A DNA stretch of 64,000 nt from Teredinibacter haidensis (lineage in GTDB: Bacteria > Pseudomonadota > Gammaproteobacteria > Pseudomonadales > Cellvibrionaceae), in contig NZ_CP060084.1 in assembly GCF_014211975.1 (NCBI RefSeq), positions 1 to 64,000 of the forward strand. Reading direction: 5' to 3'. A program made the translations under genes and the position numbers. The notes under the pieces are model-generated. The model made no database searches. It saw nothing but the letters and a program-made list of their open reading frames with translations, and was not told where the DNA came from. Below, piece by piece: positions 52,449 through 61,228 of this stretch. Within the stretch, counting starts at the first letter, position 1. Each line of letters starts with the position of its first letter.

Positions 52449-53363
52449 CTAGTGGCTATTTTCTTTTAAAAAACACATCAATGCCTTCTGGGCATGTAGG
52501 CGGTTTTCTGCTTCATCCCACACCACAGAGCGTTTATCGTCTTCCATTAATTCGTGGCTGACTTCTTCACCTCTATGTGCGGGTAAGCAGTGCATAAACA
52601 CTGCATCGTTTTTCGCGCGGTTCATTAGTTCGTGGTTGACTTGATAACCCTCGAACTGACCTTCACGTTGCTGCTGCTCCTCTTCTTGGCCCATGCTTGC
52701 CCAGACATCGGTTACGACCCAGTCTGCATCTTTTACCGCGTCAGCGGGGCTGCGCATCACTGCCACACGGTTTTTGTTTGTTTTTACCAGTTCTGCATCC
52801 GGCTCATAGCCCTCTGGGCAGGCAACCCGAAGTTCAAAATCACATAAACGTGCGGCATTAATATAGGAGTGACACATATTATTGCCGTCGCCAATCCACG
52901 CGACGGTTTTACCTTCGGGGCTGCCCCGGTGTTCAACGTAGGTTTGAATATCAGCTAACAGCTGACAGGGGTGGTAGCTATCGGTTAGTGCGTTAATGAC
53001 GGGTACTTTGGAGTATTCGGCAAAGCGCTCGATTTTTTCGTGTTCGAAAGTGCGGATCATGATCATGTCGACCATGCGCGACAGTACGCGGGCAGAGTCT
53101 TCGATCGGCTCGCCGCGACCGAGCTGGGTGTCACGTGGCGACAGGAAGATGGCGCTGCCACCTAACTGTGTCATACCTGCTTCAAAAGAAACGCGGGTGC
53201 GAGTGGATGATTTTTCGAAAATCATGCCCAGCACCTGGTTTTTAAAGGGCTCGATTATTTTCCCTTGTTTCAGTTCGGTTTTCTGCTTGATGGCACTATC
53301 GATAATAGCGGTAAGCTCATCTGGTGCGAGATCCAGCAGCGTTAAAAAGTGTCTTATAGCCAT
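52449..53363 (-). CDS. argF: ornithine carbamoyltransferase
   Basis: 304-residue enzyme forming citrulline from ornithine and carbamoyl phosphate. Seen: carbamoyl-phosphate site SSTRTR (52-57), DSYHPCQLLADIQTY, and the ornithine-binding HCLPAHRGEEV. Follows argD by 5 bases in the same operon. Confidence 0.96.
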   Translation of the reverse strand: MAIRHFLTLLDLAPDELTAIIDSAIKQKTELKQGKIIEPFKNQVLGMIFEKSSTRTRVSFEAGMTQLGGSAIFLSPRDTQLGRGEPIEDSARVLSRMVDMIMIRTFEHEKIERFAEYSKVPVINALTDSYHPCQLLADIQTYVEHRGSPEGKTVAWIGDGNNMCHSYINAARLCDFELRVACPEGYEPDAELVKTNKNRVAVMRSPADAVKDADWVVTDVWASMGQEEEQQQREGQFEGYQVNHELMNRAKNDAVFMHCLPAHRGEEVSHELMEDDKRSVVWDEAENRLHAQKALMCFLKENSH

Positions 53364-53368
53364 AATAA

Positions 53369-54532
53369 TTAAAACTCTTCGATGAGTTTGACAACAATTT
53401 GCACAATTTCTTGCGCTTGTTCATCGGAAATGATTAGTGGTGGTAACAAGCGAAGGGTATCGCCTGCCGTTACATTCACTAGCAGTTTCTCTGCTTTGGC
53501 TTTTGTGACTAGCTCCGCGCATTCGCGATCTAGCTCTATACCAATCATTAAGCCCTTTCCTCGAATATTGAGTACTTTTTCGGAGCCTGCCAGTTTCGCT
53601 CGAAAAGCGTCCAAAAAATAAGTGCCGAGTTTTTCCGCTCGCACAATAAGATTTTCTTCGATTAGAGCTTTAGTTGCCGCCAGCGCAGCGTTGCAGACCA
53701 GAGGGTTTCCGCCAAAGGTGGATCCGTGGTTGCCAGGCTGCAGGATCTCGGCGGCTTTACCTCTCGCCAGACAAGCACCAATGGGAACGCCGTTGCCCAA
53801 TCCTTTTGCTGTCGTGACTACGTCGGGCAAAATATTGTTGTGCTGGTAGGCGAAAAACTTTCCGGTACGGCCGTTGCCGGTTTGAATCTCATCGAGAATC
53901 ATTAGCCAGTCGTTGGTATCGCAGAGTTCACGCAACTGATTCAAATAATTGTGATCAGGAACATTTACGCCACCTTCCCCCTGTATCGGCTCCACCATAA
54001 CGGCTACGGTACTCTCTGTGGCGGCGGCTTTAATGGCTTCTATATTGTTGTAGGCGACATGTTCAAAACCGCTTACCAGCGGTTCAAAACCTGCTTTGAC
54101 TTTTGGATTGCCTGTAGCCGAGAGGGTTGCCAAGGTTCTGCCGTGGAAGCTTTTATCTGCAGTGATGATCTGTGGTAGAGCAATACCCTTCTGCTGACCG
54201 AATTTTCGCGCTATTTTTAAGGCTGCTTCGTTTGCTTCCGCGCCGGAATTTGAGAAGAACACCTTGTCCATGCCTGAAAGGTCTACCAATAATTCACCTA
54301 ACTCCTGCTGAGGCTCGATTAGGTAAAGATTGGAGCAGTGAATCAATTTTTCTGCTTGTTCCACGATAGCTCTTGTTACTGCGGGGTGGTTGTAACCCAA
54401 ACCGCAGACGGCGATGCCGGAAAGTGCGTCTAGATAGCGATTCCCATCACTGTCCCACAAATAAGCTCCATCCCCTTTGGTGAGGGTGGTTGTTCTTTCT
54501 CCGTATGTATTCATGAGTGCGGACGCCGACAT
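53369..54532 (-). CDS. argD: acetylornithine aminotransferase
   Basis: 387-residue class III PLP aminotransferase of arginine synthesis. Seen: YLDALSGIAVCGLGYNHPAVT, FFSNSGAEANEAALKIAR, the aspartate of LMILDEIQTGNGRTG and PLP-lysine in TTAKGLGNGVPIG. GGGAG seven bases upstream supports the ATG. argD-argF order is common in pseudomonads. No clear ArgR box was found by eye. Confidence 0.96.
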   Translation of the reverse strand: MSASALMNTYGERTTTLTKGDGAYLWDSDGNRYLDALSGIAVCGLGYNHPAVTRAIVEQAEKLIHCSNLYLIEPQQELGELLVDLSGMDKVFFSNSGAEANEAALKIARKFGQQKGIALPQIITADKSFHGRTLATLSATGNPKVKAGFEPLVSGFEHVAYNNIEAIKAAATESTVAVMVEPIQGEGGVNVPDHNYLNQLRELCDTNDWLMILDEIQTGNGRTGKFFAYQHNNILPDVVTTAKGLGNGVPIGACLARGKAAEILQPGNHGSTFGGNPLVCNAALAATKALIEENLIVRAEKLGTYFLDAFRAKLAGSEKVLNIRGKGLMIGIELDRECAELVTKAKAEKLLVNVTAGDTLRLLPPLIISDEQAQEIVQIVVKLIEEF

Positions 54533-54553
54533 TATTAACTCCCAAAAGCAAAA

Positions 54554-54573
54554 CAGGCAGCTTCGGCTGCCTG
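54554..54573 (-). promoter_or_regulatory. stem-loop in the argD leader
   Basis: CAGGCAGC-TTCG-GCTGCCTG (as written on the plus strand; CGAA loop in the mRNA) followed on the minus strand by TTTTGCTTTT. The predicted transcription start is near 54578, so the hairpin would form the first 25 bases of the mRNA, 20 bases upstream of argD. Confidence 0.65.
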
Positions 54574-54584
54574 ATCAAACGATT

Positions 54585-54613
54585 ATTCTATAAACAAATG
54601 TTCTATTTGTAAA
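54585..54613 (-). promoter_or_regulatory. sigma-70 promoter of argD-argF
   Basis: On the minus strand TTTACA and TAGAAT with a 17-base spacer, each one base off consensus. Confidence 0.7.
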
Positions 54614-55047
54614 ATAGGGGCCAAGGACTTATTTTCGCTTCGGTCCAGTGATGGTTGAGTTATAGCCTCGCAGTGAGTGTTGCACCGAAATGGGCCTCGG
54701 CTAAGGGAGACGCTATTGGCTATAGGGCACTTATGTTTGCGAGACTGAAGTCCAATGTGTTCGAAAATAGCTCGCAGGATTCAGTTCCTTTGCGACAGAG
54801 CCTATCAACGAATGGGATCAATATGTTACTGGAATCGATAGTGTTTGCCGTTGCGGTATTCACAGCTTTTATGATTGTGCGCAGCTGGCTAAACCGTTTC
54901 TGTCTCTTCCGGGCTTTACTCGGAGCTGAAACCGGTTAACCTTGTGCTGCAGGGCGCTTACGTTGGAAATAGCAGTGGGAACTTGAATGTCGTTAGCGTA
55001 CAATACCCGACAAAATCAGTAGGTTAATACAGTGAGGTCAGTACCCC
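54614..55047. other. intergenic region before glutaredoxin gene
   Basis: About 430 bases with no confident gene. A 38-codon frame (54823-54939) encodes a hydrophobic MLLESIVFAVAVFTAFMIV-type peptide ending ALLGAETG; it lacks a clear ribosome site and is only a possible small membrane peptide. Confidence 0.4.
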
Positions 55048-55386
55048 ATGGATATCATGGATACCATTAAAAGCCAGATTGCAGACAATGCCGTCATTCT
55101 ATATATGAAAGGCTCGCCAAATGCACCACAGTGCGGTTTTTCGATGCGTGCGTCCCAGGCAGTAATGGCCTGTGGCCAGCGATTCGCTTATGTCGATATA
55201 TTGTCCAATCCGGATATTCGTGAAAACCTGCCTAAATATGCCAATTGGCCGACTTTCCCTCAGTTGTGGGTGGGCGGCGAGCTGGTGGGCGGTTGCGATA
55301 TTATTACCGAAATGCAAGAAAGTGGCGAGCTAAAGCCGTTAATTGATGCCGCTGCTCCAGCAGAGGACGCTGGAACTGGCGAATAA
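55048..55386 (+). CDS. grxD: monothiol glutaredoxin (Grx4/GrxD type)
   Basis: 112 residues with the CGFS active site (29-32), YMKGSPNAPQCGFS, and WPTFPQLWVGGELVGGCDIITEM. Such proteins bind and transfer [2Fe-2S] clusters with BolA/IbaG partners. Start at 55048; an internal ATG three codons later is an alternative. Single gene with its own terminator. Confidence 0.96.
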   Translation: MDIMDTIKSQIADNAVILYMKGSPNAPQCGFSMRASQAVMACGQRFAYVDILSNPDIRENLPKYANWPTFPQLWVGGELVGGCDIITEMQESGELKPLIDAAAPAEDAGTGE

Positions 55387-55412
55387 GTTAATCTCCAGAT
55401 ATATAGCGTCGA

Positions 55413-55446
55413 AAAAGCCCGCGTTTAGTTCGCGGGCTTTTTTTTT
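55413..55446 (+). terminator. terminator of grxD
   Basis: GCCCGCG-TTTAGTT-CGCGGGC with A/T flanks and a nine-T run. Confidence 0.93.
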
Positions 55447-55521
55447 GCCCTAAGCTTATAGTTCGTTGGACTATAATGGTTCAGAGATACCTTATTACCA
55501 TCGAGATAGAGAAAAACAACT

Positions 55522-56661
55522 ATGGCCATATCCCGCAGACAATTTGTTCTTCAGTCCGCCGCAGTCTATACAGCCCTTGCCAGCATCAAAGTTAACGCGC
55601 TCGCAAAGGCGGTAGAAGAGACAGGCATTAAAGACCTCTATAAGCACGATTTCCATATCGGCACTGCTATCAGTGGTTCCAATATGAGAGCGTCTGATTC
55701 GAGTTTTTTGGGGCTGGTAAGCCGAGAATTTAGCGCGATTACCATGGAAAACAGCATGAAGTGGGAGAGGATTCATCCAACTCCAGAGCGCTGGGACTGG
55801 GAAACAGCAGACAAATTTGTGGACTTCGGTGAAAAACACAATATGTATATGTTGGGGCATGTATTGGTTTGGCACTCGCAAGTGCCGGATTGGGTGTTTC
55901 AGGATGAAAAGGGCAAGCTTATATCCCGCGAGGCCCTGCTAAAGCGCATGGGGAGCCATATCGGAAATCTTGCTGGGCGTTATGCTGGTCGTATGACGGC
56001 CTGGGACGTGGTAAACGAAGCCATTGATGAAGATAAGGGCTGGCGAAAAAGTCCTTGGTTTAACACCATTGGGGCAGATTTTATGGATCACGCCTTCAAT
56101 TTTGCTCATGACGCAGACCCGAAAGCGCATCTGGTCTATAACGATTACAACATGCAAAATCCGGCTAAGCGCGCTTTTCTGGTGGACTATATCCGCAAGG
56201 CGAAAAAGCGTGGCGTGCCCATACAGGGCGTTGGCCTGCAAGGGCATGTCGGTCTGGATTTTCCCAATATTCAAGAATTTGAAGACAGTATTGAAGCCTA
56301 CGCTGCCGAAGGTATGCGCATTCATATTACAGAGTTTGATATGGATGTGCTGCCCGTAGCCTGGGAGTTTATGGGGGCGGAAATATCTACAAATTTTGAA
56401 TATTCCGACGAGTTAAACCCTTATGCGGATGGCTTGCCTGCTGCAGTGGAGCAGCGTTTAAATGATCGCTACGTAGAATTTTTCAAGCTGTTTCTCAAGC
56501 ATCGCGACAAGATCGAACGGGTTACTCTTTGGGGAACCGGTGATGGGGAGTCCTGGAAAAACAATTTCCCTGTCGTTGGTCGCACCAACTACCCGCTGTT
56601 ATTTGATCGTGAATACAAGCGAAAGCCTTGTTACGATGCAATTGCGGCCTTAAAAAAATAA
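55522..56661 (+). CDS. GH10 endo-beta-1,4-xylanase with Tat signal peptide
   Basis: 379 residues. Twin-arginine signal ISRRQFVLQSAAVYTALASIKVNALA, so export is folded, via Tat. Then a GH10 barrel: MENSMKWERIHP, WDVVNEAI with acid/base Glu166, HITEFDMDV with nucleophile Glu271, and LWGTGDGESW near the end. No carbohydrate-binding module, linker or CTERM tail, unlike the mannanase at 3711. Most likely periplasmic or locally acting, cleaving imported xylo-oligosaccharides. Single gene. Confidence 0.95.
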   Translation: MAISRRQFVLQSAAVYTALASIKVNALAKAVEETGIKDLYKHDFHIGTAISGSNMRASDSSFLGLVSREFSAITMENSMKWERIHPTPERWDWETADKFVDFGEKHNMYMLGHVLVWHSQVPDWVFQDEKGKLISREALLKRMGSHIGNLAGRYAGRMTAWDVVNEAIDEDKGWRKSPWFNTIGADFMDHAFNFAHDADPKAHLVYNDYNMQNPAKRAFLVDYIRKAKKRGVPIQGVGLQGHVGLDFPNIQEFEDSIEAYAAEGMRIHITEFDMDVLPVAWEFMGAEISTNFEYSDELNPYADGLPAAVEQRLNDRYVEFFKLFLKHRDKIERVTLWGTGDGESWKNNFPVVGRTNYPLLFDREYKRKPCYDAIAALKK

Positions 56662-56690
56662 CAGACTAAAATAACGATAGCTCTCGCCTG

Positions 56691-56713
56691 CCGGAAGTGA
56701 TTGTTACTTCCGG
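56691..56713 (+). terminator. hairpin after xylanase gene
   Basis: CCGGAAGT-GATTGTT-ACTTCCGG, perfect 8-bp stem 29 bases after the stop. Only a weak T-rich tail. Confidence 0.5.
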
Positions 56714-57083
56714 TGTCGTCTCTTTGAATTGTTTGTTAGAGCGTAGGTGTAACCCTAGTGCCTGCGCGATCGTAAATAGCTCAGCCCCTCCTTTTTCCCC
56801 CTTAATCAAAGCAATGAAATAGACAGCGCCGACTCACTAAAAGAAGGCAGTAGCTATGCCTAAAAAGCAGCTACTGTATTTTGGTCGTGGTGCAGAAGTT
56901 TAATCTTGGATGAAAGATTATTGGTTCCTGTTCCCTTTTTAATGACTTTCACTAGAGCTTGGTGGTTAAGAACCTTGTTTTTTACCGGGGCGCGTTTATA
57001 GTGGCAAAAAAATTGCTAATAACAAACCTGTTTAGTATCAGTGTGGAATACAGTGTATTTCACAACAATTTAGGGGTAGGCGT
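56714..57083. other. intergenic region before AGCS symporter
   Basis: About 370 bases. A second hairpin lies at 56848-56876 (CAGTAGCT/AGCTACTG, 13-base loop). I searched for a glycine riboswitch, common before such symporters, and did not see its conserved blocks. Confidence 0.45.
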
Positions 57084-58595
57084 ATGGAAACCTGGGTAAA
57101 TTTTCTTAACGGTATTATCTGGAGCCCGGTGTTAATTTATCTTTGCCTGGGAGCTGGGCTTTTTTATTCGATTCTTACTCGCTTCGTACAGGTACGGCTT
57201 TTCTCCGAAATGTGGAAGCTTTTGCTTTCAGGCAAAAGTTCGGAACAGGGAATCTCTTCTTTTCAAGCGTTGACCGTGTCGCTCTCGGGCCGGGTCGGTA
57301 CCGGTAATATTGCTGGTGTTGCTGCCGCTATTGGTTTTGGTGGTCCGGGTGCGGTGTTTTGGATGTGGTTGGTGGCGTTTCTTGGCGCTGCAACGGCCTA
57401 TGCCGAATCAACTCTGGCGCAAATCTATAAAGAGGAGCAGGAGCCGGGGGGGCAGTATCGAGGCGGCCCGGCTTTCTATATTGAAAAGGCCATGGGGCAA
57501 AAATGGTACGCATGGCTTTTTGCCGTTTCTACCATAGTTGCCTGCGGCTTTTTGTTGCCTGGGGTGCAGGCCAATAGTATCAGTATGGCGGCCTCTATGG
57601 CCTTCGGTAGCGGAGATTTAATTGAGACCAGTTTCGGCGTGCTCAGCCAGGCACAAATTTTAACGGGAACAATCGTCGTTTTGATGCTCGGCTTCATCAT
57701 TTTTGGGGGCGTGAAACGTATTGCGTATGTTGCTCAGGTTGTTGTTCCTTTTATGGCGTTGGCCTATATTCTGATTGCTGTTGTGATTGTTTTATTAAAT
57801 GTTGCGGAGCTACCGAGAATATTCGGATTAATTATCGGCGATGCTTTCACTCCAATGGCGGGTGTAGGGGCGGCTATTGGCTGGGGAGTTAAGCGAGGTG
57901 TTTATTCCAACGAGGCTGGCCAGGGAACCGGCCCCCACGCGGCGGCGGCAGCCGAAGTACAGCATCCAGCCCAGCAGGGGTTGGTACAGGCTTTTTCCGT
58001 ATATTTCGATACCTTGTTTGTGTGTTCAGCAACAGCTTTTATGATTTTAATTACCGATACTTACAATGTTCAGCTAGGAGAAGCCTTTTTGGTGCAGAAT
58101 ATTGCCGCAGATATTGCAGCAAACGGTCCCTCGTATACACAAATGGCGATTGAGAGTGTAATGCCGGGTGTTGGAAATCCCTTTGTTGCTGTCGCACTAT
58201 TCTTTTTCTCCTTCACCACCATTCTTGCTTACTATTACATTGCGGAAACTAATGTGGCTTATATCAATCGTGTATTCCATATTCCGGGTTTGGATTTTGG
58301 CTTGAAGGTTGTGATATTGGGCGCGACCTTTTATGGAGCCGTAAAAACGGCGAACCTTGCATGGGCGTTGGGCGACGTCGGTGTTGGCGTAATGGCGTGG
58401 TTAAATATTATCGGTATTATCATTATTTTCTTTTTATCAAAACCTGCAATAAAGGCGCTGAAAGATTATGAATCACAGCGTAAGCAAGGAGTAGAACACT
58501 ACGTGTTTGATCCTGTGAAATTAGGGATTAAGAAAGCAGATTTTTGGGAGAAAAAGCATCGTGAGGCTCCAATATCTGAGCACGGAGAAATTTAA
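57084..58595 (+). CDS. alanine/glycine:cation symporter (AGCS family)
   Basis: 503-residue inner-membrane sodium-coupled symporter with about ten to eleven helices. Seen: TVSLSGRVGTGNIAGVAAAI near the N-terminus, GWGVKRGVYSNEAGQGTGPHAAAAAEVQHPAQQGLVQ and the later FFFSFTTILAYYYIAETNVAY. Substrate is alanine or glycine and Na+ in characterised members. Ends with a charged cytoplasmic tail. Single gene. Confidence 0.93.
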   Translation: METWVNFLNGIIWSPVLIYLCLGAGLFYSILTRFVQVRLFSEMWKLLLSGKSSEQGISSFQALTVSLSGRVGTGNIAGVAAAIGFGGPGAVFWMWLVAFLGAATAYAESTLAQIYKEEQEPGGQYRGGPAFYIEKAMGQKWYAWLFAVSTIVACGFLLPGVQANSISMAASMAFGSGDLIETSFGVLSQAQILTGTIVVLMLGFIIFGGVKRIAYVAQVVVPFMALAYILIAVVIVLLNVAELPRIFGLIIGDAFTPMAGVGAAIGWGVKRGVYSNEAGQGTGPHAAAAAEVQHPAQQGLVQAFSVYFDTLFVCSATAFMILITDTYNVQLGEAFLVQNIAADIAANGPSYTQMAIESVMPGVGNPFVAVALFFFSFTTILAYYYIAETNVAYINRVFHIPGLDFGLKVVILGATFYGAVKTANLAWALGDVGVGVMAWLNIIGIIIIFFLSKPAIKALKDYESQRKQGVEHYVFDPVKLGIKKADFWEKKHREAPISEHGEI

Positions 58596-58809
58596 CGATA
58601 ATAAGAGGTTCTGACGTTAGCGATTGCCATGCTTTTGATGAGCGAAGTAAAGAGCATGTTTTGAGGGTGCTTGGCGTCGGGCGTGCTTAGTTGGCAAATT
58701 TGACAAGCCCTGACGATAAGATCACAAAACTATGGTTTGCTTCGTGAATGCAAGAGGGGCAAACGTTAGTATTGAGTGCTGACTTCTGCATGAGGGGCTG
58801 GAACACTCA

Positions 58810-59613
58810 ATGAAAACGGTAAAATTATTCGCGAGCAGTTTGATCGGGCTGCTCGTTATACAAGGTGCTCTTGCGCAGAATGTCTCGTCTTTAAATACGC
58901 AAGTTCAAGGTTCAGCTGGTAGTGATCAGCCATCATTAAAACTTCAAGTTATAGATCCCTATGCGGATGTCCACTCGGGGCCTGGACGAGGCTACCCGGT
59001 ATTTTATGCAGTGGAAGAGGGTGAGGCAATCCGGATTTTGGCACAGCGGCCAGGTTGGTATGAAATCCGGCTACAAAATGGACGCACCGGCTGGGTAACG
59101 GCGGCACAGATTTCACGTACTATTCAGGATACGGGTGAGCCTGCCGACTTGCCAACAGTCAGTTATGGTGATTACCTGAAAAACAGCTTTCGAGTGGGTT
59201 TTACTTCGGGCGCCTATACTAGCGGGGAGCTCGAAGGCGCCGATGTCTGGAGCGCTACGGGTGGTTATCGCGCGAATGGTTGGCTGGAGCTCGAAGGTGA
59301 GTATGGGAAAGTGTACGGCGACGATATACGGGGCGATTTCTATGGCGTTAACGCGTTAATCGAACCCTTTTCCCAGTGGCAGTTCTCCCCATATTTGGTG
59401 CTTGGAGTTGGGACTATGGATATAGATTCGCAGCCAAAATTGATCCCACTGGAAATCGGAAAATCGGATTTTAAAAATTACGGCATCGGTGGTAATTACT
59501 ATTTGGGAAGAAATTTTCTCGTAAAAATAGAATACCGCTCCCATACCGTATCAACAGATGATAGTGATGTGGAACTAGGCGCATGGAAAATAGGATTCAA
59601 CACCTTCTTTTAG
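58810..59613 (+). CDS. outer-membrane beta-barrel protein with N-terminal SH3 domain
   Basis: 267 residues. Signal peptide ends in ALAQ. A bacterial SH3 domain (about 44-104: LQVIDPYADVHSGPGRGYPVFYAVEEGEAIRILAQRPGWYEIRLQNGRTGWV) that may touch peptidoglycan, then a beta-barrel-like region of alternating strands (about 125-267) ending in the aromatic FNTFF typical of an outer membrane C-terminus. First gene of the cluster at the right side of the window. Overlaps the next gene by 31 bases. Confidence 0.85.
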   Translation: MKTVKLFASSLIGLLVIQGALAQNVSSLNTQVQGSAGSDQPSLKLQVIDPYADVHSGPGRGYPVFYAVEEGEAIRILAQRPGWYEIRLQNGRTGWVTAAQISRTIQDTGEPADLPTVSYGDYLKNSFRVGFTSGAYTSGELEGADVWSATGGYRANGWLELEGEYGKVYGDDIRGDFYGVNALIEPFSQWQFSPYLVLGVGTMDIDSQPKLIPLEIGKSDFKNYGIGGNYYLGRNFLVKIEYRSHTVSTDDSDVELGAWKIGFNTFF

Positions 59614-60188
59614 CGGTACTGAAGCAGACTGTTAAGCACGCAATCTTACCTCTGGCTCTCGCGGTTCCGGCAGCTAATAGTGTGGATGCCATAGATTCCG
59701 AGGTCTTCGAATTTGGCGTAAGCGCTGGAGTACTGAACATTGAAGATTTTAGCAGCGAATATACGTTGGGAGCCAATGTCAGCTTTAAGGCAACGGAAGA
59801 CTTCTTTCTTCAGTTTAATTACCTACAGGCAGATGCGGGTCTATCTTCGTATGAAAAAAGTCAGGGGCAGTCATTCGGTGGAGGTGATCGAACCTTTCAG
59901 CATTTTGATCTGTTGTTAGGCTACAATCTATTTCAGGCCGAATTTTTTACCGGCGACTCCACTGCAAATTTATCCGCGTTTTATCTTGTTGGGGGAGTGG
60001 GTAATACCGAGTTTGGAGGGGAAGCCAGTTTTACTTATACGGTAGGCGCTGGCTATCAGGTGGCGATTGCACGAAAAATTATCGTGCGGGCCGACTACAG
60101 AGACTATATGTACACTTCAATCCTTAGCGATAGCGACAAGACAACCCACAATGGCGGTATTACTTTGGGAGTGGGTTATCTTTTTTAA
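59583..60188 (+). CDS. outer-membrane beta-barrel domain protein, paralogue 1
   Basis: 201 residues. N-terminal signal (HAILPLALAVPAANSVDA), then FEFGVSAGVLNIEDFSS and a barrel ending in LGVGYLF with C-terminal Phe. It resembles the outer-membrane beta-barrel family found in both Myxococcales and gammaproteobacteria. Its start lies inside the last 31 bases of the preceding gene and has no strong ribosome site; coupled translation is likely. The convergent neighbour at 60204 is a paralogue (shared NIEDF, DRxFxxF, and SDKTTHN/GDSKTTHN). Confidence 0.85.
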   Translation: MENRIQHLLLAVLKQTVKHAILPLALAVPAANSVDAIDSEVFEFGVSAGVLNIEDFSSEYTLGANVSFKATEDFFLQFNYLQADAGLSSYEKSQGQSFGGGDRTFQHFDLLLGYNLFQAEFFTGDSTANLSAFYLVGGVGNTEFGGEASFTYTVGAGYQVAIARKIIVRADYRDYMYTSILSDSDKTTHNGGITLGVGYLF

Positions 60189-60203
60189 AGGCGCCGCTCT
60201 ACT

Positions 60204-60881
60204 TTAAAACAGCGCATTTAGGCCCACGACAAATTCTGTATTGTGGGTCGTTTTACTGTCTCCAATAAAGTCGCGATTAGCAATATGATCGCGGATATCC
60301 ATATTCATAACCAACCAGTCGGTTAGCACAGTTCTGTAGCTGCCTCCTAGCATTAACCCGGTTTTACTATTGTCGGCAAAATCGTATTGCCCTAGGCCTG
60401 CGAGTATATAAATATCCGTGTTTAGCTTTGTGTTTCGCCCAAAAAATGACCGGCCTTTTAATACTTTATATCCTCCGCTAAGTGAGAAATATCGAAAGTT
60501 ACGATCGCTATCCGAAATAAAATCAGACGCATTGAGCTCTTCGAAGGTGGCCTGGCTGACCTTGGATGAGCCGTAGTTGGCTTGCGCGATAATCAAATCA
60601 CTAACGTGGTAAGTAAAAGACAGGCCACTAGATAAGTTGGAGTTAAAGTCTTCGATATTGATCACACCCAAACCGATACCTAGTTCAAATTTTTCCGTAT
60701 CTATTTGTGCAGCTTTTACAGCTGACGGCTTTTTTTCTGGCTCAATAATGGGCTGGTCTGCTGGTTTGCTCAGGTTTCCAATGGTGCCGCCGTTCTCCTG
60801 GGCTATAACTAATGATGAAAACACAATCGTAAATAATAGGATATTTATTCTCAATGGTGCCAATAAACAACTGTTTTGCAT
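60204..60881 (-). CDS. outer-membrane beta-barrel domain protein, paralogue 2
   Basis: 225 residues, opposite strand to the rest of the cluster. Signal peptide ends LVIAQ; linker KPADQPIIEPEKKPSAV; then FELGIGLGVINIEDFNSNL and a barrel to VGLNALF. Its convergence with paralogue 1, with 15 bases between stops and no terminator visible, suggests an inverted duplication or local rearrangement. Confidence 0.85.
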   Translation of the reverse strand: MQNSCLLAPLRINILLFTIVFSSLVIAQENGGTIGNLSKPADQPIIEPEKKPSAVKAAQIDTEKFELGIGLGVINIEDFNSNLSSGLSFTYHVSDLIIAQANYGSSKVSQATFEELNASDFISDSDRNFRYFSLSGGYKVLKGRSFFGRNTKLNTDIYILAGLGQYDFADNSKTGLMLGGSYRTVLTDWLVMNMDIRDHIANRDFIGDSKTTHNTEFVVGLNALF

Positions 60882-61228
60882 GGTTTTTCCTTTTAGCTCT
60901 GCCGAGGCTAAGCAGCTGAGGCAAGGTGTTTTAAGTCAGAAGGGCAATATTAAATAAATTGGTCGCAAAGCTGATGTTATCTGGTTCTCAGTATGACTAT
61001 GGAGCCTCAAAGGAATATAGGAATTTATTATGAATGCGAGTATGTTGTATGCACATACTTTATGTTGTGTTGCTTGTGGTTGGTGTTTTAATTTTTCGTA
61101 AAGTGTGAGGCGCGTCCCAATTATAGCGCGCGTTTACAATATTTCATTTCGTGTTAGTTCGCATTTTTCAGCGATTTTTAAAGTGTTAGAAGTTAAGTGG
61201 AATCGGTTTGTCGTAGAGAGATAGATAT
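60882..61228. promoter_or_regulatory. divergent intergenic region
   Basis: About 350 bases between divergent genes (paralogue 2 and the gene at 61229). Should carry both promoters. No clear boxes or RNA seen. Confidence 0.4.

Noticed and set aside
56714..57083. Glycine riboswitch before the AGCS symporter
   Set aside because: The conserved aptamer blocks are not seen; only two simple hairpins.
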